From Pseudomonadota bacterium (GTDB taxonomy: Bacteria; Pseudomonadota; Gammaproteobacteria; Burkholderiales; Burkholderiaceae_C), in contig JAEXBL010000233.1 in assembly GCA_023394015.1 (NCBI GenBank), positions 1-9,634 of the forward strand: a stretch of 9,634 nucleotides of DNA, given 5' to 3'. The position numbers were made by a program, and so were the translations under genes. Under the pieces are notes generated by a model. That model made no database searches and was not told where the DNA came from. It saw only the letters and a program-made list of their open reading frames with translations. This document shows positions 1-5,319 of this stretch, in pieces. Within the stretch, counting starts at the first letter, position 1, and the number at the start of each line of letters is the position of its first letter.

Positions 1-536
1 TCCCACTCGTCCTCGCGGGAGATGCCCTGTTCTTCCACGAACACCGCCGTGCGCACGGCCGAGGCCGCTTGCTGCAGCGTGGCCCAGTCGCCCACCTGCA
101 CGCGGGTGACGGGCTGGCCGGCCTCGAAGGCCTCGATCAGCGCGCGCAGCGGCGCCGGCACTGGGCGGCTGGTCTGCGTGGCCGGATCGGCGAACACGTA
201 GACCAGCTCGCCCGCGTTTAGCAACTCGCCGCCGCGAAAGATGGCGCCCACGAAGGTGAGCGACGAGGTGCCGATGCGGTCGCAGCGCAGGGCGACCTGA
301 AGGCGGTCGTCAAAGCGCGCCGAGGCGTTGAACTCGCACGTCGTCTTGCGCAGGAACACCTCGCCGCCCAGCCGCTGCATGGCGGCCTCGTAAGGCAGGG
401 CCAGCGCGCGCCAGTAGTCGGTCATGGCGCAGTCGTAATAGGCCAGGTAGTGCGGGTTGAAGACGATCTTCTGCGGATCGACCTCGGCCCAGCGCACGCG
501 CAGGCGGTGGTGCAGGCGGAAGTCGGCGGGGTTCAT
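1..536 (-). CDS. acyl-CoA thioesterase (4HBT) fused to GNAT acetyltransferase, 3' end cut by window edge
   Basis: I translated this by hand from the ATG at 536-534; 178 codons are visible and the frame is still open at base 1. Residues about 8-135 read as a hot-dog-fold thioesterase of the YbgC/FadM (4-hydroxybenzoyl-CoA thioesterase) type: RVRWAEVDPQKIVFNPHYLAYYD carries the family's catalytic Asp (D20) and the following N-x-x-Y-L-x-Y-x-D/E helix. After a linker near residue 140 the chain continues without a stop into VRTAVFVEEQGISREDEW (about 161-178), typical of the start of an ElaA/PhnO-like GNAT N-acetyltransferase. Seen: one continuous frame through both parts. Known: 4HBT enzymes hydrolyse acyl-CoA and GNAT enzymes use acetyl-CoA. 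Inferred: a two-domain cytoplasmic CoA enzyme of unknown substrate. No clear Shine-Dalgarno precedes the ATG. The rest of the GNAT domain lies outside the window. Confidence 0.85.
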   Translation of the reverse strand, partial: MNPADFRLHHRLRVRWAEVDPQKIVFNPHYLAYYDCAMTDYWRALALPYEAAMQRLGGEVFLRKTTCEFNASARFDDRLQVALRCDRIGTSSLTFVGAIFRGGELLNAGELVYVFADPATQTSRPVPAPLRALIEAFEAGQPVTRVQVGDWATLQQAASAVRTAVFVEEQGISREDEW

Positions 537-575
537 GGCGATGCGGGTGGGCAAGAAAAGTGAGTCAGAACAGCC

Positions 576-616
576 GGACGCGAAGGTCGCAAAGGATTCG
601 CGAAGGACGCGAAATC
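576..616. repeat. array of 9-bp TTCGCGTCC-type units, copy A
   Basis: On the minus strand this stretch reads as four near-tandem units: TTCGCGTCC, TTCGCGAATCC, TTTGCGACC, TTCGCGTCC. It lies between the thioesterase-GNAT start and the hydrolase stop. A second array in the opposite orientation occurs at 702-740. By eye, roughly three quarters of positions agree between copy A (plus strand) and the reverse complement of the second copy. I remember similar GCGAAGGACGCGAAGG strings as dispersed intergenic repeats in Comamonadaceae; that is memory, not a search. The two arms could pair in single-stranded DNA or RNA across an 85-base spacer. Confidence 0.65.
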
Positions 617-689
617 GAATTCAACTCATGGCTCTTCCAACACGGCTGGTGGTGATGCATGGGCGCAGGTTCTCGCTCGAGTCAATGAG

Positions 690-1742
690 CTAGCCGGGTT
701 CTTTCGCGCCCCTCGCGTGATCTTCGCGTCCTTGGCGTCCGTTTTTTGGGGCAACCGAGCATGGCGAACTGCCTTCACCCGCATTCAGCCCGAAGGCGCT
801 GCGCAGCGCCGCCGCCGCGTCCTGGTGCAACTGCCGCGCCTCGGCGATGGCGCGGCCCATGGTGATGAAGCCGTGCACCACGCCGCGGTAGATCTCCAGA
901 TCGACCGGCACGCCGGCGGCGCGCAGCTTGTCGGCGTACTGCACGCCCTCGTCCACCAGCGGGTCGCATTCGGCCAGGCCCACCCAGGCTGGGGCGGCGC
1001 CCTCCACCTCAGCGCTTTTCAGCGGCGCAAAGCGCCAGTCGCTGCGGTCCACGCTGTCGATGTAGTGGTGAAAGAACCAGTCGATGAGCGGCTTGTCGAG
1101 CACCGGGCCGTGGGCGAACAGCGCGTGCGAATCGGTGTCCTGGTGGTCGGTGGTGCCGGGGTAGATCAGCAGTTGCAGTGCCAGCTTCAGCCCCTCGTCG
1201 CGCGCGTGCAGGGCGCTGACGGCAGCCAGGGTGCCGCCGGCCGAATCGCCGCCGACGGCGATGCGCGCGGTGTCCAGGCCCAGCGCGCGGCCGCCCTCGC
1301 CGGCCAGCCAGTGCAGCGCGTCCCAGGCGTCGTGCACGGCGGTGGGAAAGCGCCACTCGGGCGCCAGGCGGTAATCGAGCGACAGCACGGCGGCGCCGCT
1401 CAGGTGGCTGAGCACGCGGCACAAGGTGTCGTGCGATTCGATGCTGCCGATGGTGAAGCCGCCGCCGTGCGTGTACAGCAGCACCGGCAGGCCGGACTCG
1501 CGCGTGGGCGCCACCAGGCGCGCGCGCAGGCGGTGGCCGTCGCGCGCGGGGATGTGCAGCTCTTGCACCCGCGCCAGCTCGGGCCTGGGCACGTCGAGCA
1601 CGCCGATGGACTTGGCGTAGGCGGCCTTGGCCTGCGCCGCCGTCAGCGTGTGCATGGGCGGGTACGGCGCCTGGGCCATGCGCTCGACGAGCAGGCGCAT
1701 GGCGGGGGTCAGGCGGGCGTGGATGTCGGGACTGTGGTTCAC
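690..1742 (-). CDS. alpha/beta hydrolase, hormone-sensitive-lipase (family IV esterase) type
   Basis: A 350-residue carboxylesterase-like enzyme. Visible motifs are the oxyanion-hole HGGG (92-95), the nucleophile elbow GGDSAGG with S167, acid D260 in AECDPLVDEG, and catalytic H290 in VVHGF. This is the complete family IV set in the usual order, and DYRLAPE (123-129) is also characteristic. Known family role: hydrolysis of short- to medium-chain acyl esters, usually cytoplasmic; no signal peptide is seen. The start is uncertain. I chose GTG at 1742-1740 because it gives a normal N-terminal cap (MNHSPDIHARLTPAMRLLVERM); ATG 14 codons downstream is the alternative and neither has a good Shine-Dalgarno. 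The open frame continues far upstream, but there it is a shadow of the next gene. The last ~29 residues (after FGLNAG) look non-native, and part of that tail is encoded by the repeat at 702-740. Confidence 0.9.
   Translation of the reverse strand: MNHSPDIHARLTPAMRLLVERMAQAPYPPMHTLTAAQAKAAYAKSIGVLDVPRPELARVQELHIPARDGHRLRARLVAPTRESGLPVLLYTHGGGFTIGSIESHDTLCRVLSHLSGAAVLSLDYRLAPEWRFPTAVHDAWDALHWLAGEGGRALGLDTARIAVGGDSAGGTLAAVSALHARDEGLKLALQLLIYPGTTDHQDTDSHALFAHGPVLDKPLIDWFFHHYIDSVDRSDWRFAPLKSAEVEGAAPAWVGLAECDPLVDEGVQYADKLRAAGVPVDLEIYRGVVHGFITMGRAIAEARQLHQDAAAALRSAFGLNAGEGSSPCSVAPKNGRQGREDHARGAKEPG
702..740. repeat. array of 9-bp TTCGCGTCC-type units, copy B (inside the hydrolase 3' end)
   Basis: The plus strand reads TTTCGCGCCCC, TCGCGTGATC, TTCGCGTCC, TTGGCGTCC, the same unit as copy A at 576-616 but in inverted orientation. 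It lies inside the open frame of the hydrolase just before its stop at 690-692 and encodes about residues 335-347 (GRQGREDHARGAK), an uncharacteristic polar tail. The simplest reading is that the repeat landed at the end of the gene and replaced or removed the original stop. Confidence 0.6.
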
Positions 1743-1818
1743 ATCAAGAACGGCTGCAGCGCTGGACAGGCCCAATGCTGGCAGCCATGAAAAGCAGTGT
1801 TCAACAACAGATGAGCGC

Positions 1819-1840
1819 GCCGGGAACAGGCCGTCCCGGC
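1819..1840. terminator. weak hairpin between the DUF3011 gene and the hydrolase gene
   Basis: GCCGGGA at 1819-1825 and TCCCGGC at 1834-1840 are perfect 7-bp arms around an 8-base loop, about 12 bases past the DUF3011 gene stop on the minus strand. No T-tract follows, so it is not a classical intrinsic terminator. It could be an RNA 3'-end structure or chance in GC-rich DNA. Confidence 0.3.
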
Positions 1841-1852
1841 ACGCAGCGGCTC

Positions 1853-2878
1853 TCAACGCACGCCAAAGCGCGCCCGGCAGCCGTTGTTCACCCAGAGCCG
1901 GCCGCGGCCGTCGTAGCCCCAGCTGCGCCCTTCTGTGCAGGCCTCTTGCGACATCTGCTCGACCACGCGCGGGCGGCCCTGGCGGTCGTCCCAGTGGCAC
2001 CAGTTCTGGCGCCGCTCCACGCTTTCGCAGGTGACGGCGTAGCCGTAGCCCTGGTGATAGCCCCCAACCGGCGCGCCCCAGCCGCCGCTGGCGGGGCCGA
2101 ACTCGGCCCGGCAGCCGTTGCGCACCCACACGCCGCCGTCGCGGCTGCCCCAGCTCTGGCCTTCGACGCAGGCGCTGCCGGACAGCTGGCGCAGCAGCAC
2201 CTGGCGCCCGGGCAGCGGTGCGCGGCATTCCTGGTGGCGGCCGCCGTCGCTCTCGCAGCGGAAGGTACTGGCGGCCGACGGCTGCCCGAGGCTGTCGAGC
2301 GTGCTGCCGCCACCCTGGACCGGCGCAAAGTCGCCCCGGCAGCCGCCGCGCACCCACACCCGGCCGTTGCCGGCGTTGCCCCAGGTCTGGCCTTCGATGC
2401 AGGGGGTGTCGGAGATCTGGCGCTGCAGCACCATGCGCGCCCGCACCGGCGCGGCGCATTCGCGCTGGCGCCCGCCCTCGCTTTCGCAGCGCACGGTATG
2501 GCGAGCATCGCCATAGGCGCCGGCCTGGCCGGCGTAGCTGTCGGCAAAGCGGGCACGGCAGCCCCCGCTGACCCACACCGTGCCCGGGCCGCGGCTGCCC
2601 CAGCTCTGCCCTTCCACGCAGGACGCTGCCGACAGCTGCTGCGCCAGCACCGCGCGGCCACGGAACGGCGTGCCGCATTCCTGATAGCGGCCGTCCTGGC
2701 TGGCGCAGTCCACGGTCTGGCCGCTGCCATACACCGGGCTACCGCCCACGGGCGTGCCGTACACCGGCGTGCCGTAGGTCGGGCTGCCCACGGGCTGGCC
2801 GTAGGGCGGTGCATCCATCATCGGGGCGCAGGCGGCCGTGGCAAGCACCACGGCCAACAGGGATGGGAGTCGGAACAT
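1853..2878 (-). CDS. secreted or lipid-anchored protein with four tandem DUF3011 units
   Basis: A 341-residue envelope protein. MFRLPSLLAVVLATAACAPMMD is a signal peptide; C17 follows an AA pair as in a lipobox, but position -3 is Thr rather than Leu, so lipidation is likely rather than certain. Residues 23-53 form a Pro/Tyr/Gly-rich linker (YGQPVGSPTYGTPVYG). Four units of 56-59 residues follow (55-112, 128-184, 205-260, 281-339), each with four Cys and the signature C-x-EG-x-(S/T)WG ... (V/L)WV-x-x-GCR-x-x-F. This matches my knowledge of DUF3011, a family of unknown function found in periplasmic or secreted proteobacterial proteins. Sixteen Cys in regular register suggest disulfides and export. 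The ATG at 2878 is fixed by a strong Shine-Dalgarno (AAAGGAGG, 8 bases upstream); the longer in-frame start at 2962 is rejected. Unit 4 is the most diverged and has WCHWDDRQG in place of EC-x-x-P. I infer ligand or cell-wall binding only from the repeated secreted architecture. Confidence 0.88.
   Translation of the reverse strand: MFRLPSLLAVVLATAACAPMMDAPPYGQPVGSPTYGTPVYGTPVGGSPVYGSGQTVDCASQDGRYQECGTPFRGRAVLAQQLSAASCVEGQSWGSRGPGTVWVSGGCRARFADSYAGQAGAYGDARHTVRCESEGGRQRECAAPVRARMVLQRQISDTPCIEGQTWGNAGNGRVWVRGGCRGDFAPVQGGGSTLDSLGQPSAASTFRCESDGGRHQECRAPLPGRQVLLRQLSGSACVEGQSWGSRDGGVWVRNGCRAEFGPASGGWGAPVGGYHQGYGYAVTCESVERRQNWCHWDDRQGRPRVVEQMSQEACTEGRSWGYDGRGRLWVNNGCRARFGVR
1862..2716 (-). repeat. 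four tandem DUF3011 units (protein-level repeat)
   Basis: Unit boundaries in DNA, in coding order, are about 2716-2543, 2497-2327, 2266-2099 and 2038-1862, separated by linkers of 15-20 residues rich in Gly, Ser, Ala and Pro. Units 1-3 are closest to each other (CVEGQSWGSR recurs in units 1 and 3; CIEGQTWGNA is in unit 2); unit 4 is the outlier. The pattern fits old internal duplication rather than recent copying, because nucleotide identity is broken throughout. Confidence 0.8.
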
Positions 2879-2886
2879 GCGGATAG

Positions 2887-2894
2887 CCTCCTTT
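2887..2894 (-). promoter_or_regulatory. strong ribosome binding site of the DUF3011 gene
   Basis: The minus strand reads AAAGGAGG, 8 bases before the ATG at 2878. It decides the start against the upstream in-frame ATG at 2962 and places the signal peptide exactly at the N-terminus. Confidence 0.85.
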
Positions 2895-2928
2895 GAAAAA
2901 CGCCGCAGCGGCATGGGGTGCCTAACGC

Positions 2929-2950
2929 GACAGCCGGGTGCCCGGTTGTC
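2929..2950. other. 10-bp hairpin upstream of the DUF3011 gene
   Basis: GACAGCCGGG at 2929-2938 pairs with CCCGGTTGTC at 2941-2950 (nine Watson-Crick pairs plus one G-T) around two bases. It sits between the hydratase-like gene and the DUF3011 gene, 51 bases before the latter's ATG. No T-tract follows on either strand. It may be part of a tandem transcription-end structure with the hairpin at 2966-2993, or a 5'-leader stem of the DUF3011 mRNA. Confidence 0.4.
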
Positions 2951-2965
2951 CTGCGCATCCAATCC

Positions 2966-2993
2966 GTCGGCCGCTGGCGCCCAGCGGACCGAC
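2966..2993 (-). terminator. long hairpin just after the hydratase-like lipoprotein gene
   Basis: GTCGGCCGCTGG (2966-2977) and CCAGCGGACCGAC (2981-2993) form an 11-bp stem with one small asymmetry and a 3-base loop, starting 8 bases past the stop of the gene at 3002. The position is right for a terminator or mRNA 3' stabiliser, but the minus-strand continuation GGATTGGATG has no U-tract, so strict intrinsic termination is doubtful. Confidence 0.5.
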
Positions 2994-3001
2994 GCAGCGC
3001 G

Positions 3002-3913
3002 TCAGCGGAAGCGCACCGTCACCGGCTGCAGGCCGGTCACACCGTCGTAATGCGCGGTCACCTTCAGGCCCGGCTTGGGCGGCAACAGGGCCGAGAACGA
3101 GCCCAGGCTGACCACCTGCCCCGGCCGCAGCGACAGCTTGTCGGCCTTCAGCGCCTGCGCCAGCCACACCACGGCATTCAGCGGGTGGCCCAGCACGTCG
3201 CTGCCCTTGCCGCCGCCCAGCGGGGCGTCGGTGGCATCGACCAGGCGCACGTTCATGTCGCGCAACTCGTTCAACAGGCGCGCCTGGCCGGCGGCGTCCT
3301 GCGGCACCGCCAGCGGCGCGCCGCGCACGCCCAGGCGCGCGCCCACGTTCAGCGCGCTCAGCACGGCGCCGTTGATCTGCGCGGGCGTCTCGACGATCAG
3401 GTCGGGCAGTTCGATGAAGGGAATGATCTGGTCCACCTGCGCCAGCACCTCGGCCGGGGTCTTGGCATTGTTGATGGCGGCGCTCTTCACGCGCACCAGC
3501 AGGTCGGCCTCGTACAGCGGGCGGCTGCCGAAGGCGGCGTCCACCGTGGCGCCGCTGCCCAGCAGCATGTCGGTGTAGAGCGCGCCCCACACCGGCTGGT
3601 CGGTGTTGAAGCGCTTTTGCACCGCCGGGTTGGTCAGCCCAGCCTTGTAGCCCGCCAGGCGGCCGGCCTGCCCGGCCAGGCGCTGCTGCAGCTTGGAGCG
3701 GGTGCAGTTGGCATCGGCCATGGTCATGGTGGCCGGCGGGTTGGCGGCCGGGCGGCGCGCGTTGTAGTCGCCCAGCAGGCGGTTGATGGCCACCTCATCC
3801 AGGCAGCCGGGCGTGTCGGCCACCACCGGCGCCGACACGCTGGCGCAGCCGGCCAGCAGCGCCACGGCGGCCGCGGCCACGCCGGCTTGAACAAAGGTGC
3901 GGAACTGGGGCAT
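3002..3913 (-). CDS. lipoprotein with 2-keto-4-pentenoate hydratase (MhpD/FAH-like) fold
   Basis: 303 residues. The N-terminus MPQFRTFVQAGVAAAAVALLAGCASVS has a textbook lipobox (LAGC, lipidated C23). The mature part resembles MhpD-type hydratases: LAGYKAGLTNPAVQKRF (87-102), WGALYTDMLL (109-118), YEADLLVRV (134-142), PFIELPD (165-171), LNAVVWLAQAL near 245-255, and a closing LRPGQVVSLGSFS ... GLKVTAHYDG ... VTVRF. In cytoplasmic MhpD the metal is held by an E-x-E pair and a later Glu; here the pair is E135/D137 with E168, so metal binding is possible but altered. Extra Cys at 37 and 70 could form a disulfide. Known: MhpD hydrates 2-hydroxypentadienoate in aromatic meta-cleavage. Inferred: a periplasm-facing relative whose substrate is unknown. 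ATG at 3913 has a good Shine-Dalgarno (AAGGAG at 3925-3920). It diverges from the dehydrogenase gene across 59 bases. Confidence 0.87.
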   Translation of the reverse strand: MPQFRTFVQAGVAAAAVALLAGCASVSAPVVADTPGCLDEVAINRLLGDYNARRPAANPPATMTMADANCTRSKLQQRLAGQAGRLAGYKAGLTNPAVQKRFNTDQPVWGALYTDMLLGSGATVDAAFGSRPLYEADLLVRVKSAAINNAKTPAEVLAQVDQIIPFIELPDLIVETPAQINGAVLSALNVGARLGVRGAPLAVPQDAAGQARLLNELRDMNVRLVDATDAPLGGGKGSDVLGHPLNAVVWLAQALKADKLSLRPGQVVSLGSFSALLPPKPGLKVTAHYDGVTGLQPVTVRFR

Positions 3914-3972
3914 GTCTCTCTCCTTGGGTGTTGAACGAAAATGACGCGCAACATCGTATCCCGGAAAACGCC

Positions 3973-5109
3973 ATGGCCCTCATCCAGTACCTGACGCAAA
4001 TCGAGTTCGACTACGGCGCAGTGCAGCAGTTGCCCGCTCAGTGCCAGCGCGCTGGCATCAGCCGCCCGCTGGTGGTGACCGACGCGGGCGTCAAGGCTGC
4101 CGGCGTGCTGCAGCCGGTGCTGGATGCGCTGGGCGCCCTGCCCCACGCCGTGTTCGACGGCACGCCGCCCAACCCCACCGAGGCCGCCGTGCGCGACGCC
4201 GTGGCGCTGTACCAGGCCGAGGGCTGCAATGGCCTCATCGCCGTCGGCGGCGGCAGCGCCATCGACTGCGCCAAGGGCGTGGCCATCGCCGCCACCCACC
4301 CCGGCCCCCTGACCACCTACGCCACCATCGAGGGCGGCAGCCCGAAGATCACCGACGCCGCCGCGCCGCTGATCGCCGTGCCCACCACCGCCGGCACCGG
4401 CAGCGAGGTGGCGCGCGGCGCCATCGTCATCGTCGACGACGGGCGCAAGCTGGGCTTTCACAGCTGGAGCCTGATGCCCCGCGCCGCCATCTGCGACCCC
4501 ACGCTCACGCTCGGCCTGCCGCCGATGCTGACGGCCGCCACCGGCATGGACGCCATCGCGCACTGCATGGAGGTGTTCATGGCGCCCGCCTTCAACCCGG
4601 TGGCCGACGGCATCGCGCTGGAGGGCCTGCGCCGCGGCTGGGCGGACATCGAGCGCGCCACGCAAGACGGCGGCGACCGCGAGGCGCGCCTGAACATGAT
4701 GGCCGCCAGCATGCACGGCGCCCTGGGCTTTCAGAAAGGGCTGGGCTGCGTGCACAGCTTGAGCCACAGCCTGGGCGGGGCCGACCCGCGCCTGCACCAC
4801 GGCACGCTGAACGCGGTGTTTTTGCCGGCGGTGATCCGCTTCAACACCGGCGCCGACAGCGTGCAGGCCGAAGACCGCGTCGCCCGCATGGCGCAGGCCA
4901 TGGGCCTGCCGCCGGGCGCCGACGTGGCCCAGGCCGTGCACGACATGACCGCCCGCCTCGGCCTGCCCACCGGCCTGCGGGCCATGGGCGTGACGGAAGA
5001 CCTGTTCGACCAGGTGATCGAACACGCCCAGAAGGACCATTGCCACAACACCAACCCGCGCATCGCCAGCGCCGAGGACTACCGGCAGATGCTGATGGCG
5101 TCGATGTGA
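3973..5109 (+). CDS. gbd: iron-containing alcohol dehydrogenase, probable 4-hydroxybutyrate dehydrogenase
   Basis: 378 residues of the group III iron-dependent alcohol dehydrogenase family. Visible are the nucleotide-binding VGGGSAIDCAKG (91-102), PTTAGTGSE (137-145), and metal ligands D193 and H197 (GMDAIAH), H265 (HSLSH) and H276 (HHG). All four family ligands are present. The sequence follows closely what I remember of Cupriavidus/Ralstonia Gbd (for example TYATIEGGS, LGFHSW, EARLNMM, HCHNTNP), which reversibly oxidises 4-hydroxybutyrate to succinic semialdehyde with NAD; that assignment rests on memory of the family. The loop before HHG looks a few residues shorter than in that protein. 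ATG at 3973 is preferred (MALIQYLTQIEFDYG is the native N-terminus); the frame also opens at a GTG at 3928, overlapping the promoter gap. Only GGAAAA precedes the ATG as a weak ribosome site. A poor -35 (TTGAAC, 3931-3936) is the only promoter hint. Confidence 0.9.
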   Translation: MALIQYLTQIEFDYGAVQQLPAQCQRAGISRPLVVTDAGVKAAGVLQPVLDALGALPHAVFDGTPPNPTEAAVRDAVALYQAEGCNGLIAVGGGSAIDCAKGVAIAATHPGPLTTYATIEGGSPKITDAAAPLIAVPTTAGTGSEVARGAIVIVDDGRKLGFHSWSLMPRAAICDPTLTLGLPPMLTAATGMDAIAHCMEVFMAPAFNPVADGIALEGLRRGWADIERATQDGGDREARLNMMAASMHGALGFQKGLGCVHSLSHSLGGADPRLHHGTLNAVFLPAVIRFNTGADSVQAEDRVARMAQAMGLPPGADVAQAVHDMTARLGLPTGLRAMGVTEDLFDQVIEHAQKDHCHNTNPRIASAEDYRQMLMASM

Positions 5110-5126
5110 CGGCCACCCGTGGCTCA

Positions 5127-5144
5127 CCGTCGTTCCGGCGACGG
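5127..5144. terminator. hairpin after the gbd-like gene
   Basis: CCGTCG (5127-5132) and CGACGG (5139-5144) are perfect arms around TTCCGG, 17 bases beyond the stop at 5109. A smaller stem, GCCAC/GTGGC, sits at 5112-5123. No T-tract follows. It is a possible 3'-end structure for the dehydrogenase mRNA. Confidence 0.35.
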
Positions 5145-5188
5145 ACGAAGGGGGCCAAGGGAACCGAAGCGACGTCAGGAATCTCCTG

Positions 5189-5287
5189 CGTCGTGCCGGC
5201 GCAAGCCGGAATCCATGCGGCGCCTGCCGCCTTGGGGCTTGGTTCCATCGTCCACGCACGTGGATGCCGGCTTGCGGCGGCATGACG
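5189..5287. repeat. inverted pair of REP-like palindromic units in a convergent gap
   Basis: The arms 5189-5216 and 5260-5287 match as reverse complements at about 25 of 28 positions, with 43 bases between. The left arm contains its own stem, CCGGC-GCAA-GCCGG, followed by AATCCAT. This is the layout of the CGTCATTCC...GGAATCC REP-type repeat common in proteobacterial genomes. Within the spacer TCCACG-CA-CGTGGA (5251-5264) is a further perfect stem that runs into the right arm. The pair lies between the convergent gbd-like and patatin genes, where it could end transcription from both sides. The rest of the 5110-5319 gap holds only the hairpins at 5112-5144. Confidence 0.75.
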
Positions 5288-5319
5288 GGTGGAGGCCGTT
5301 GCCGGCCATCGGATGGCCG

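Noticed and set aside
717..1790. Long plus-strand open frame opposite the alpha/beta hydrolase
   Set aside because: It is an antisense shadow of a well-supported gene in GC-rich DNA; the composition (runs of Ala, Gly, Val, His, Gln) shows no domain and no ribosome site.
1819..1840. Intrinsic terminator of classical type after the DUF3011 gene
   Set aside because: The stem is good but no T-tract follows, so it is listed only as a weak hairpin.
1743..2678. N-terminal extension of the hydrolase frame to 2678
   Set aside because: It overlaps the whole DUF3011 gene out of frame and translates to Arg/Pro/Gly-rich text without family features; the hydrolase domain starts only after 1742.
1775..2896. 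Plus-strand open frame opposite the DUF3011 gene
   Set aside because: Ala/His/Val-rich antisense shadow; the minus strand has signal peptide, Shine-Dalgarno and four conserved units.
2918..3934. Plus-strand open frame opposite the hydratase-like lipoprotein
   Set aside because: Low-complexity antisense shadow rich in Gln, His and Gly; no recognisable domain.
3928..3972. GTG at 3928 as start of the gbd-like gene
   Set aside because: It adds 15 residues unlike the family and would begin 15 bases from the divergent start, leaving no room for promoters; ATG 3973 gives the normal N-terminus.
3724..5283. 519-residue minus-strand open frame over the gbd-like gene
   Set aside because: Antisense shadow of a gene with complete metal and nucleotide motifs; the product is an Ala/Gly/His/Val-rich string.
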